Shown: piece after piece, positions 45,641 through 57,966 of the stretch | How the letters are laid out: the number at the start of each line of letters is the position of its first letter | How positions within the stretch are numbered: the first letter of the stretch is position 1 | Assembly (NCBI GenBank): GCA_019009955.1 | Contig: CM032232.1 | Coordinates: forward strand, 55,764,001-55,828,000 | Length of the DNA stretch: 64,000 bases | Direction of reading: 5' to 3' | DNA from: Riptortus pedestris | Taxonomy: Eukaryota; Arthropoda; Insecta; Hemiptera; Alydidae | Made by a program: the position numbers and the translations under genes | The notes under the pieces: model-generated | The model's database searches: none | The model's input: only the letters and a program-made list of their open reading frames with translations | What the model was told of the DNA's origin: nothing

Positions 45641-47516
45641 ATATTTGCATTTCGCAGTTTTCGGTATTTAGTAAACTACCACTCGAACTCATGTCATTGA
45701 TAATAAGCTCTTTATCATGAACCACTTTATTCTAAGTTCAAATAGCAAATTATTGTTTTCTGTATTTTTCACGTACTAGCATCTGAATTTTGAAGATAAT
45801 GTTTGAAAATTCCCTCTTAAAAACAACCTAGTTATTTCTTTTCTTATGCAAAATCTCGTAAAATTAATATGTAAAATAATGCTATTTAAACTTGAACAAT
45901 GACATTGCACAAATGTTAACCAAAAGTAAGATTTGCCATCCAATAAAACACACCAAGAAGTCGGAATAATCTCTTTCCGCCATGAAATGCGTTCAGTTAG
46001 AAAATTGTATGATAGAATCAATTATCTTTGTTATAGAAACATAAATGAAATAAGACTCTTACCACACTATTCTAGGTTTTATACTGTATTACTGTAAATG
46101 TTACATACAAAAGCACTCATATAATCCAGTAATTATCTTGATAGAAAGCGACGAGGAAACCGTTAACAACTAAATAGTTTATAATGTCCTTCTCCAAGAT
46201 AATATAAAGTTATCGCTCAGGATTTCTCACTATTGTCTAACAAAAAATGACTCACTATTCATGTCCTTTGTTTTTATTTATAGAATTAACAAGTTCTAGT
46301 TGCATTAATGCATTTTGTAAGTACTACCCTATTTATATCATTCCTTCACATTACAATTTTCTAAACTGTTGAATTGCACCAATGTGCATTTGAAATACAG
46401 TGACCCGTTCCCATTTTAAAGCTACTCAGAATAATGCATACTGAAAAAGGTGTACAATGACATGTTTGGCGTTTTCTGTCACGATATAAGACTAATAACT
46501 TCTCAATTATCAGATACGTGTCACGGCTATTCGTAATTGATTGGTCTAATCATTTTAATAGTCAAAGTTCTTTAATTATCTTTCATATTTTTAAAAATAT
46601 TTTTTTATCTAAAAGTTGTACTGAAAAAGAAGAAAAAGATGTTGTAATATTTCTGTTTGTCATAAAACTCAATCATCATTACTTTTTGCTTTGATAGAAC
46701 AATTGTTGAAATCTTATTAGTAATTACACAAGAGATAAATCCGCCGAGGGAACATGATTTCGTAAATATCTCCCCACAAACTAAGTGAAAGCCTTACTTT
46801 AATAGTTTTAATAAATCCACCCTCTTTCGTCTAAGATTCTTTTTACTAAAGAACAACAAAAAATGTTGCAGTTTCACTTTTAGGTTGGCTCTAGTCTTAG
46901 CTCTTATAGGAGCATTTGATTTACAACTCCAACCAATGATGGGAAAAAATTATTTTTGATAACGAATGACGGATAAACGAGGGCATTCTGTAATTTACAT
47001 CTACGAATTTCGGATATTCGTGATCCCAAAATATTAATGAATAATTCCTGTTAAGCATTATCTTTTATCTTCAAAAAGGAGTTTAAATAGTTTTTCCACT
47101 GAAAACATTTTCTAAGTGCTGAAATGACTCACAAATATGATGTAAACCCAATTTTAATTATAAATTTCTCCATAAGTTAGACTCCAGGTAAACAAGACTT
47201 CAAATTTAAGTTAGGGCTACGGAAGAATGTCTATAACTCATTAGCATTCTGCCAGGAATCATAATATATGTAAAAACAATTTAAGTACATTAATTTATTA
47301 AAATGAATATTTACATAAACGTTTTTGAGACTTTGATCCTGTGTCCGTATATAGTTTGGTGATCGACAGTATTTGATGATAACAGGAGCACATATGTCAT
47401 TCAAAGTGTTTATTATAATGTACCAAGTAATGTACAGTTACATTCCTTTCTTATGATTCTATCAGAATAAATTCCTTTGGACCATATATAACTAGAACCC
47501 GTAACTATTATTGAAC
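45641..47516. other. 1.9 kb AT-rich unique stretch
   Basis: No repeat or gene recognised; open frames stay below 82 codons. Confidence 0.4.
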
Positions 47517-47741
47517 CGGGACTCCGGTTAGCCACGCGAGTTAAAGTGTTGGATTTAATCTCACATGATAAACCTAGAGTGACTATTTCGATTACCGCAT
47601 GGGCAAATAGGAATTTATTTAGTGACGAACTCATTAAATAAAATCCTTAGTCCCAACCTGGCTAGAAAAAAAAGTTCACCTTAGATAACCCGTCCCAACT
47701 AGCCATAGTTGCATAAAGTGGACGTTAATAAATAAATAATA
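47517..47741 (+). mobile_element. SINE-A, full length
   Basis: Head 'ccggttagccacgcgagtta', 'gatttaatctcacatgataa', damaged B-box ('tatttcgattaccgcatggg'), body 'tagtcccaacctggctagaa', 'agataacccgtcccaactag' and end 'gtggacgttaataaataaat'. No clear TSD. Confidence 0.85.
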
Positions 47742-48989
47742 TTAAACCTAGTGTACCCCAAATCAATCCTTAACACTCATTTACAATACATCCTTAACAC
47801 ACTTTTAGCCCTAGTCCGCTGCTAAATATAATAATCGGTGTCAATTTTATAATCAGTGGAACTGGTTGTTCTTTAACAATTGACATTATCATAACCTACT
47901 TTGCATACCCTTTATGTTCGTCAATGTAAATCGTTTAAGTTTCGTGGTTTAAGACATCTTAAAGGATGAAGAAATTTGGTTATCACTGTAATAGGATATA
48001 CATAGATCGAAGCAAGGCACGTGAGAGCTCTAAGGATAATCGTATTTATGACCGTTCGAAAAGATGATTTCGTCAGCCTGGCGATGGCTCCATCTTCCAT
48101 TTCACACGACTAAATCCCCTGCTATCGTAATGAGCAGTTCAAAGCTAATAAACTCCAAAGACATCTAAATAAAACTCAATTTCAGATTTAGGACCCAAAG
48201 ATTATGGGTGGATAATTTCAACATAGTGCTGTTATATTCGTGATACAACTAACATTCTTCGTCCAAGTCAATGGCCGATACTGACATCAAGACAAATATT
48301 CAGAGCCAAGACGCACATTCAGTTATTTTTAGTTCTGTACGTCATTTAAGGATTGGATTCAATTTTCATGAATTTTGCGCCGGGTATCAAAACTACATTG
48401 ATACAAACCTTCAAACGGAATGAGTTACAAAGAGCGAGGGATACTTCAATAAAGCCTGTAATAGGTTTCACACTAGATCTATAGATTTGCAAAACGTAAT
48501 TTAACATCTAAAAAGTAATTAATGAAATGGAGGTTGTACGAAAATAAAGTCATGGGTAAATAATCGAATTCATTGATATAAGTAGTTTGTAACCCAGTTT
48601 ATATTCAACGAACATAATAATTATTGAATAAGAATAATAATGTAGATTAAGAAACAAAATATTTATTCTTACGCTTTACCTAAGATCACAAACCCAAATG
48701 TATTAAAATATATTTTTTTAATTCCAACTAATGTTAAAAACCTAATAAGATACGTCCAATATTTTTGGTTTACAATATCAAAAATACTTGTTTTAAGCCC
48801 AATGATTTCTTTACATATTGCTAAATAGAAACCTTATATAATACGTTCGTTACAAAAGTAACTCAAATTCAATGAAAACATTTTTTAAAATACATCTATT
48901 TAATAATTATGTATAACAAGTTAATTTTTATATCAATTTTAATAACACTCTGGATATATCAAACGTTTTCAGTTTATTTACATCCTTTC
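47742..48989. other. unique stretch, partly less AT-rich
   Basis: The part from about 48030 to 48330 has more balanced base composition and no open frame; nothing else seen. Confidence 0.3.
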
Positions 48990-49380
48990 TAATTAGTCTT
49001 AGATTTTTTTTATTAAAAAGGGGAACATGGTTTATAAACAATGAGAAACCATGAAAGACCATAAAGAGACAATATACTTAATCACAAATTATTTTTTGAC
49101 AGATTTTTATGACTAACATTTTGGAGTTTTATATAATACTTAAACATTTTTATTAGGATTCATATTTTGTATAAGTAAAACATCCTTCAGGTATGAAGTT
49201 CTTTAATTTATTTTTAAACAAAAACCATATTTTTGTAGGTTCAATACATTCTGTCAGTGCGTTAAAGTTTTACTCCTGAAAATGATACACTCTTCTCGAA
49301 ATATTTAAGTTTGTGACTGGGACACTGAAGCATATTCTTGTATTTCGTTTTATGATTATGTATCATATATTATAAAAGGG
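48990..49380 (+). repeat. rep-F, copy 2 of 3
   Basis: 'gacagatttttatgactaac' and 'ggtatgaagttctttaattt' match 59.9-60.35 kb; 'ttttactcctgaaaatgata' and 'ttctcgaaatattt' match 3995-4330. The union suggests an element of at least 390 bp. Confidence 0.6.
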
Positions 49381-51500
49381 AGGGGTAGCGTGTCAAAATA
49401 GTAAGAAATAACCCCTTAATTATAAGTTGTTATTTGCCAAATCTGTTATACTTTCCATCTAGTAATTAATCCTTGGCTGACGAAATCCGTGGATAATAAA
49501 TACTACATTAACATACAATAAATGGGCAATATTTTCGTCAGGATTAAATGTCCTACCATTCTATATTGGAATAAAATTTATTAACGTCAGATACAAGGGA
49601 TTGTTTAAGGAGCAATCCAACTGCTCCGTTAACATAGCCTTGAACATTCCAAAAAATGCTCTATATTATATTAATAAAATTATTTAAAGAATTTAAAATT
49701 ATTTTATAATTTTGACCCAATACTCCTACTCAAGCATATGATAAATAAATGACCAGAATACAAAATAATATATTACCGGAAGTTGACCGATATGTCATCC
49801 ATTTGTTAACACCGCGTTATGCATCAACTTGAATTCCATAATTAAACCCACATATATTTTAAGTTTCAGAATCTATTATCATTTAAATTAGCTTATACAC
49901 ATAATAAATTCTAACCAGAATAGCCACGATTCTCTTACATAATTTTTTTTTTAGAGCTTGAGAATGACTAAGGTCATTACCATTGCTATATAACATTTTG
50001 GTTAAGGGACAATAAGTGACATAACAGCGGCCTACACTTTTGTGTCAAATATTTCTAAAAAACACGAAATATGTTTTCCAAATCAAGATTTATGTTATTT
50101 ATATGAGAAGTCTCACGTGGAAACCCGACACTGGTCTATTGTATAACCTACTTAGTTTCTTATTTACGGAAGAGTCGAGCGTTGCCTATCGTGTCAACGT
50201 GAACGTTATAATGTCATTATACAGGTTTCCAGATACCACGTGTATGAATTTGAATTACCTGGAAATAGCAGGTTGTGAGTAGAAACTGTCATTTGCAATT
50301 GAGTTAATAACACTTCTGGGTTTTTATTTGACAGCTTTATTTATTTAGCAGCGATTTATATGAACTCTTCCAACCAGCACGTAATCGATTGTGGCTTAGG
50401 TTCATCATCTGTCAAATAATTAACTTCTTAGCTTATATTAATTTCTTCAAGAAAACAATTCAAACAAAATCTGAATTCTTTGCACTCCTAGTAAATTAAA
50501 TAAGCATCAGAACACCCCTCCCCTATGAACTATAAACAGTAACCAGCCAAGACACTAACAACATATTTTCATGCCTATACAAAATTCATATATATGACCA
50601 AATTTAACATCTCTGTCCGTGGTATAAAACTAAATTTAAATTAGTATGCACTAATTGTATTAATTATCAATTTACAGCATCTTACGACAATCACCTGCAG
50701 AAGTACCATTTTCAACAATTTAAGTCGTATTAACTATTCGCCAGATACGCTCAACACAAAAAATTTTTAATGAAACATAGGAATCGCAAAGCCAGCGAAG
50801 TATGAAACAAATTTAAAATTTGCCTGCTATTAATTTAAAATTATTTAAATTTGAAAGTGATTTGCGATCTCTCCATTCCAATACATGGAATTAAACAAAA
50901 AAGTAATATAATATAATTTGCATATAGATTTGTTTTTGATGGACAGAAAAGGCCATATACAAATCATCTGTATCAATAATGTGTAATTAGAAATTTTCAA
51001 TTTAATTTATTTTTGTACTTCTCTAAACCACTTAGTTCTTTTAGTAGATTTCACTAATCAACTCCAAAGTTGGGTGGGGGAGGGCACAATTAACATGTAA
51101 TTTTCACATCCCAGATAGTCATATATGTAGAAACGCTAGGGCATAACCTGGTCGAGATGGATTCAGATAGAATCAAATTCAGTAATTCCTTAGGAATCTG
51201 AAAACTGATTTTTTTGCTTTTACAATACTTCATTGTCCGAAATAAAGTACAAATTAGTATAAAAAATGATTGTACTTTTCACCTTGCAATTGAAATTTCA
51301 TTTTGGTAATTATGTCCAAAACTCTTTTCAGAAAATCATACTTCAATCTTGTTTAATTTTTTCTAATTTAGTTTAGGAGTTAACTAAACTACATTCCGCC
51401 TGCAACGAATGACTCAAATGTTAGGAAAATCTAAAGGCTATACATACTATATTAGTTGATGGGTGCGATATTTTGAGTCTACAAAAGCTACGACCCTGAA
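49381..51500. other. 2.1 kb AT-rich unique stretch
   Basis: Nothing recognised. The plus frame at 50040-50282 has no motif. Confidence 0.4.
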
Positions 51501-51860
51501 AAACGACAGTCCATGAAAACGTGTTCGTTTCGCAAGGACAATGGTACTTGTCGAGAGGCGATGATACCCAGGAGGTCGTTTAAGTGGGCAAATTACACAT
51601 GACCCCCGAAGGTTTCACACTCCATCTTGCAGCGTGTGTCGAAAGGCTGCCATAAGACAAATAGTTGTAGGAACAACATTGGCACACAGAGGTAAAGGTG
51701 AAGGAATCTAATATGTTCCACAAAGCAATGTCTGCAAGGTTCGTAGTATTATTATTACGAACCTTGTAGAACTTCGCTGGACGAACTCTTCGAAGGGGTC
51801 CAATCCGCAGGCAGAAGTTACGCAATGGACGGCTTACATACCGAATCACTGGCTCTTTCT
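51501..51860. other. GC-richer unique block with a strong hairpin
   Basis: Reverse frame 51580-51849 (89 codons) and several plus frames overlap with no recognisable protein. Inside lies a 15-bp stem with a 10-nt loop at 51731-51770 (core arms CAAGGTTCGTA and TACGAACCTTG). Confidence 0.3.
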
Positions 51861-52308
51861 GCTCTGGTTCCTCCGTAATAAATAATTGCTAAGAACGCAC
51901 TCCCTTTCCGATGACCAGACTTCCTAAATTCTTAGATAATTGCCGCTAGATATGAATAGTCAAGAATGAAATTCAAATTAACTTGGGTAGCTATAGAATT
52001 CGTTAATGAGAGAAGTGTCTGTAATAGAACACAAAATGAGTAACTACACTTTTAGATAATACTGTGTCGTACATTGACCCCTGACGAAACACCTTATATT
52101 CACGGTAATTAATCAAGTACCCGAAAGGTAAAGGCTCAAGATAAATTGAACCACATTGATTCAGGGGACTACAAAAATATTCCAAAGATATTTAATGGAA
52201 ACCAAAGGTACCATCAATAATATGTCAATGCCTAAAGAAGACAGGAGTAACTCGGAATGCCCATACTACTCGTACATGTAAATATGTCTACATATTATCT
52301 TTTTGGTG

Positions 52309-52550
52309 CTACAGCCCATAAAAGACCTGGGCCTCCGTTGGCGAATAAGCCTATCCCAGTCAGCTGCGGCTACGGATTTCTAGTTATTGATTCTCGCAAG
52401 CCCATTTACGTTCGTCTAATCATCGCTGCACTGCTTTTCTTCATTTTCTACAACTAGGTCTGCCACACTAAAATTGTTTCTGGCAGACGGTCTGGGTCCA
52501 CCCTTTCGACATGGCACGACGAACATATCTTCAATTTTGCGTTCCGCGAT
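52309..52550 (-). pseudogene. non-LTR retrotransposon ORF2 C-terminal tail remnant
   Basis: Reverse strand reads CHVERVDPDRLPETILVWQT, the conserved LINE tail (GHVxRMDxxRLPKxVLxW), then two stops. Next comes a basic stretch, DWDRLIR in one frame, and after a frameshift EAQVFYGL followed by TAG at 52309-52311, the standard E-A-x-x-x-x-GL end of such ORFs. Order and spacing fit the last 80 or so residues. Reverse transcriptase and endonuclease are not present, as expected for a 5'-truncated, decayed copy. A plus-strand frame over the same DNA is a shadow. Confidence 0.7.
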
Positions 52551-52599
52551 AAATTTTTGGTTCGGAGAGGGATTTGCAAGGGCATTAAAGCCTTGTTAG

Positions 52600-52672
52600 G
52601 CATCGGTGGACCAGTGGTAAAGTATAGGTAAAGTGGTTTTCACAAGAGGTCGCAAGTTCAAACCACAGGATA
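52600..52672 (+). tRNA. tRNA-Gly-like sequence: SINE head or tRNA pseudogene
   Basis: Begins GCATCGGTGGACCAGTGGTA, close to the usual metazoan tRNA-Gly 5' end with an A-box-like TGGACCAGTGGT. A B-box-like AAGTTCAAACC follows at about 52654-52664. The acceptor 3' strand and anticodon arm do not pair, so it is not a working tRNA. It lies 50 bp beyond the LINE remnant on the opposite strand and differs from SINE-A. It could be a second SINE family. Confidence 0.45.
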
Positions 52673-53104
52673 ACACAATACATTTTACAGGACTTGGAGC
52701 ATGGACATCTATTCGTTCCCCCGGAACCTCAGCAGCGCGAGATAATTAAGTAGCTACTTGAATAGAAGAGTAGTTATCTTTAGTATGAAATTTTAACAAA
52801 ATACTTTAACAAGTGCGTCTGATTAACCACTTGCACTCCCACTAAAGCTGTATGGCAAGCTTTGGCCATTCGAGCTGAGAAGCCCAAGGCATATTATCTA
52901 ATCTTTATCATCATATCATTGCTTTCCCTACGATACTTGAAAACACAATATTATAGAACCTCTCTACACCCTCGACCAGCGATACGTTCCCTTATATTCA
53001 GTTATATCTGTATTATTAAACATTCCAAGGTAATTCCTCTTCTACTCTTAGATTTTTATTTAGAAATAGAGAATACATTGTAATATGCGTCACTATTGTG
53101 TCAT

Positions 53105-53160
53105 GTGAGCACGTGACAAATTGCTGAGTTGACGCAGTCCCTGCGTGACGGACTTTTTCG
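53105..53160 (-). mobile_element. rep-B 5'-terminus fragment
   Basis: 'gtgagcacgtgacaaattgc', 'tgagttgacgcagtccctgc' and 'gtgacggacttt'. Best example, with 26866-26885, of the terminal CGCAG...CTGCG hairpin. Confidence 0.5.
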
Positions 53161-53259
53161 TTATCTTTCTGTCTATTCCCTGCTAGTGACAACTTGCACC
53201 TAAATTAAAGTATTCCTTTACGCCAGTCCACTAGTCATTGGATTCTATAAATATATAAA

Positions 53260-53540
53260 GTAGGCGCCCGTAAAAAAATGGCATTCTTTAAAAATGACAG
53301 TTGGATCCGAAACTGTACCTAAGCAGACAGCGAATCCTCGCCCAGGAGCTAGACTTCTGTTCTGGGGCCGACAAAGCTAGCGTAAAGCTGGCCCAATTGG
53401 GCTGACCGAGAAGCCCAGAAAGCGATCAAAGACCCGGCCCAGAGCCTTACCTTGCGACATTTCTTTTTTCACACTCCATAATACACCATCCAGGAGCTCC
53501 TCTATTCGCAGCCTGCTTACTTCATATCGCTGACACATGT
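53260..53540. other. GC-rich unique island
   Basis: About half G+C from 53310 to 53455, including GGCCCAATTGGGC-type palindromic DNA. Reverse-strand reading stays open for about 40 codons but shows no known motif. It does not match the rRNA or snRNA sequences I know. Confidence 0.3.
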
Positions 53541-54711
53541 GCGCTTATTGTTTACACTTGCATGGACTATGTATTTTTAAGGTGCTCATATTAATAGAAT
53601 AACTTTCCAAGTAATGCTGAACGATAAAAAAAGAAACAAAGAAAAAAATATTAAAAAATCTGACGTAGGCACTACGTTTTCGATATACTGTGATGAAATT
53701 TAATAAACAAAATGACCTGATGTATTTCATTTAAACTACACGTACAACACACTCTTCCCAATAGGTCAATTCGAAAATTAGATCACAATTTATATACATT
53801 TTAACGACTAACAAGAAAGCTTATTTACGAGTTTTCTGTAATTCCGGAAAAACCTTATGTCTTTTATTTTGATGATCCTCTAAAAGCTTCTCCATCTTAC
53901 TCAATTTCAATCAAAACAACAGACCACAACTATTCATTAAAGCAATCCTAAATACGTAACTTCAACATCCTAAGACAGATGTACAAATGTTCACTAGTCA
54001 AGATAAATTCAATGAATAATACCGCTTAAATATGAAAAACGAAATTTTTCGAGAAGTTTCCCGTTGTTAAAATCGGTGTATTTGGCCAATTTCGGACACT
54101 CGCTACATTTACAGCTTTCAATATTACATTAATGCGATGAAAATTCGATATTAACAATTTAACGCCAACAAATTTTAAATTATGGGAATGAAAGCCATTG
54201 ATTAAGTTTCTTAGAAGAATTGTAAAATATCTGAAGTTTGCTGGCCGTATGGGACTGTCCTAAATGGAAGTTGTAAAGTTAACGGAGGTGTGGGGGTTAT
54301 AAAGGGGACTATAAAAAATAATTAGTTTTTCAGTAACAGCGAGGGGTCTGAATTAATAGAAATAAAATTTTCCTTAATTCATTTAATTGAACTCTAAAAG
54401 TTTCGCGTTCTTTACTCCAGCACCTCATCAGGATTATAATCCTTACAACAAAAAGTAAGTCAGCCTCTAAACTGGTTTTTTTTTTCTATAAAGTCTGACC
54501 CTGTGACTACATGAGATATTAGATTAGTGTTGTTGTGAATCATGATATACAATTCGTGCGAGAACAGTTTAAGAAATGTTAAACATATCAACTGTTCAAA
54601 AATACTATCTTCACGCCACCTTTGTAAATCAATTTTAATTTGCGAATTTCCGAAATCATGACAACAAATCCCAGTATATACCAGAAAGAGCCCCTGAATT
54701 GTTGTTGTTAT
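53541..54711. other. AT-rich stretch
   Basis: Nothing recognised except the CTGATGA...GAAAC motif on the reverse strand at 54400-54431. Confidence 0.35.
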
Positions 54712-54915
54712 TGGTATTTATTAACTTTTACTTTATGCTACTTACGCTAATTAAAATCTGTATCTTTAGGTCAACAATCTTTTCTAGCAAGTGTGGGACC
54801 AGGGGTTTCATTTAATTAATGAGTTCTTCACTAAATAAATTCCTATTGCCCAGGTTAGAATCGAACTCACGACTCTAGACTAACCAAGTGAGATTAAGAC
54901 CTTAACTCCCTATGA
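54712..54915 (-). mobile_element. SINE-A, diverged copy
   Basis: 'ggtatttattaacttttact', 'cttttctagcaagtgtggga', 'actaaataaattcctattgc', B-box 'ttagaatcgaactcacgact' and 'aaccaagtgagattaagacc'. Confidence 0.8.
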
Positions 54916-55429
54916 ATTGTAAAATCATAAAAACGAATTAAACATAATATTGATCCTGTAATTCATTAACTAGAAAATCTGTGTAATAAATTACAATATA
55001 CAACCTATTTAAAACTATAATCTACAAATAAGAAAAATGTATTCAATTAAAGTAACGTTTTAACGTTAGTTTATGCTAAAGGAAATACTTAATCCCCAGT
55101 GATCTGATGTATGCATGGATTTCAACAAAATGTAGTTCAAATTGGGAATCACAAAATTTCCCTAGCTTTTGCTAAGGTCTACCAAGTAAAACACAAAAAA
55201 TATATCTGAGTGAACATAAATAAAGTGATATAAGCGTTACTCCAGAAAAGTTGAAAACAGTTACAAATATTTATAGTTAAAAAATAAATACAAGGACACC
55301 ATGAAATATTTTTAAAATGAAAGAATGGTTATTCCTCACTTATGGATTATTATTCCACAATTCCTGGTCATTTCAACCATTACGGCACTGTACACGTGTA
55401 TGAAAGACAATTCTTTTCATTATCTATTT

Positions 55430-55495
55430 GCTATGGTTTTCGAAAATCGCGCCATTAGTGCAAACATAGACAGCTGATTTCGATTATGAAAAATA
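55430..55495 (+). mobile_element. rep-B 3'-end scrap
   Basis: 'ggttttcgaaaatcgcgcca', 'ttagtgcaaacatagacagc' and 'tgatttcgattatg'. Confidence 0.45.
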
Positions 55496-56654
55496 TGGAA
55501 AAATAAATAAAAAGTTAATTGAAGTCTGGTAAATTAATAAAAATTGAAATCCTGTTCCATTTTTGCACGGTGAATGAATACTGTCGGAATGCCTATCGTT
55601 CCTTGAAGCTATCATGCTCATTGACCTAAAAAGTTAATGAAAGTATTGATTTGCAGCGTGTTTTATCGTCTCTCATTAATGAATGAACCACAGGGTTTTG
55701 CAATGATTGCATTATAAATTGGAGAGCACACTCACCTGTGAAATTGATACTGCAACGGCTTTGATGATCCGGCGAAGGGGGAGTAAAAATGGAGTAGGTA
55801 TTTAAAAATAACAATTTGTTTCCTTTATTATTTAATTTTAGTTTATTTTTTATTTAATAAGTTCAGTAAATTAGGCGATTTACAATATTAAATGAACCTT
55901 ATAAACAAAAACGAAAAGTTTATTCTTCTACGGGCTATTTTAACTATGGGATACATTTTCTTAAGTTGTTGGCAAGGCCAGGAAATCAATTATTTTTCAT
56001 GTAAAAATGTCTTTATTGTTCGTTGCCCTAGATGTTTCGTGGCCAAATAACCAGTGTGTTCGCACTAAACAAGTTCAGCGATCTTATATTAAAGACACGT
56101 CTGCCATTGGATTTTAGTATGTGACAGGCCAAGGCAGGAGGGTTTTTACCATAAGTGAACATCGATGAGTTCTTTTTTTCCAATTATACCTTGAAACATA
56201 TACATTCATGACACGAGGTTTTCAAAACTTTCCCAAATAGTTAATGACAAAAATTATCTTTTATTTATATACGTGTATAAGTATAATAAGTGAACAATAA
56301 CAATAAGAAGTAAACTAAGAAAAAATAGCCGTCTACACCCAATGTTGTCCATATTTAAAAAAAAAAATACAGTGACTGCGCAATAACTTCAAGATATGAA
56401 TATAAAAACTGAAGAAGTAAGACACTTGTCACCCAATATTTCAAAGCGTCCATCAGAAAAATGAAATGCCATTTATACCATAATAAAGTTTGACTTAAGC
56501 TGCTCCCTTAGTTACATCTCCATCAGAAAAGGTATTTAGACTTAAAATGGAACTGTATTTTTATAAGTTCTTATCTAAATGTGATATTAAAAGAACAGGT
56601 TACAAAAAAAGAGCTAAGACCAATGGAGTTTTAGAAATTAGTCGAAATATTAAC

Positions 56655-57070
56655 AGCCGTCACGCAAGGCTGGCGTAAACTAGACAGATTTGTGATAGAA
56701 TGAATTCTCTATTTCTAAGTATAAGGTCAATGTTTAGAAGTGGGAGTTTACTGAAGCCTGAAAAGAAGATACTTCAAAATCCTCCAAAATTTGAGTTCCC
56801 AGAAAATAAATAGAACAATGTATATATATTAAAAGTTTAATACGATTGATTATTTAACCATTTTACTACCTGACTCATAAAATTGGAGTTGAGATGCTGA
56901 AAATTGGAAAATGCAAATATCTCATTTAATATTCCAGATAAAGAAAGTGTGTACAGAACTGTATTTATATAAAATCACCTTTGTAATAAGTTAGGTTATT
57001 TACGATATTTTGATCCAACTGTTAACAACGAAGATATTTTGAATTTTCAAGTTTGGAAGTATTAACTAGC
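56655..57070 (+). mobile_element. rep-B copy (5' end to core)
   Basis: Starts CCGTCACGCAAGGCTGGCGT (hairpin arm eroded), 'aaactagacagattt', 'gtttagaagtgggagtttac', 'tgaagcctgaaaagaag', later 'aaaatgcaaatatctcattt' and 'aacgaagatattttgaattt'. About 100 bp between 56800 and 56900 looks like an insertion or partial duplication, since a second 'gagatgctgaaaattgg' follows. Confidence 0.6.
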
Positions 57071-57688
57071 AACAATCAAGATTTTCATTGTGCAAGTGGA
57101 TGCTATATTTTATTAATTTACTTTCGAACGTTAAAATGATATAAGGGATGAAAAAGACTAACGGGGGTGAGTGCTAATATAGTAAGAGATCTTGTCGTAT
57201 ACAATAGACCAATGAATGTTTTTTCTCTCTCATAGTACTCTATGAGGAGTTATTTAATTGAATGCATGTTCTATTACCACATGGCATATTACATGTATGA
57301 TTATGTTTAAATACATTTTTATTTTGCAATATATACTCGTTAATAAACCATCTAATCAAATTTAAAATAATAATAATAATAAAATATTAAAATAAGTAAG
57401 ATAATTACGAATAAAATTAATAAATGAAATGAAAAAAATAAATAAAAAAAAACAAATCAATTAAAGTTAAACTCAACGGATGTTAAATTTACTAGTCTAA
57501 GTAAGGTAAATAAATTGAATTAGAATTCTCATTCCTCGCAAGCAACTTTACATTCTAATGTATTTTTGCTACATCCATATCTATACTTTTGATAAACTTT
57601 ATAATTTCTTTATTACTTTTTATTAAATATAATATGAGGTGGTTCTGGCCAATTACTTCCTTTTTAAATATTATTCATAATTAACTTT

Positions 57689-57966
57689 TTATCTATTTTG
57701 ATTAAATGAACAGTCATAAAGTATATTGTGTATTGTATCGGTACGTAACTCTTTTTTAATGTATGAGGGTGGTAAGAGAGAGTACCCCAGATGTAATTCT
57801 GGGATTAATGTTGTATCTTGAGCTCCTTCCTTTGCTAACGTGTCAGCTTGTTCGTTTCCGATATTTCCTCATTGGGCTTTTATCCAATGTATGTGTAGAT
57901 TTAAATGTATAGTTTCTAGAATATTTTGTCTAATTTCTAGCAGACCAATGATAAAATCGAGAGTTG
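57689..57966 (-). pseudogene. non-LTR retrotransposon RNase H domain remnant
   Basis: Reverse strand: HWIKAQ, an in-frame TGA (57869-57871), then GNIGNEQADTLAKEGAQ. This is the C-terminal RNase H1 signature (W-x-x-x-H-x-G-x-x-GNE-x-AD-x-x-A) found in Jockey-, I- and R1-like LINEs. The histidine is Q and the next residue is the stop, so it is dead. Upstream, TLDFIIGLLEIRQNI fits the helix before it; downstream SYIKKELRTDTIHNI fits the usual post-RNase H linker before a stop at 57689. The reverse transcriptase is not found toward 58.5 kb. Confidence 0.8.
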
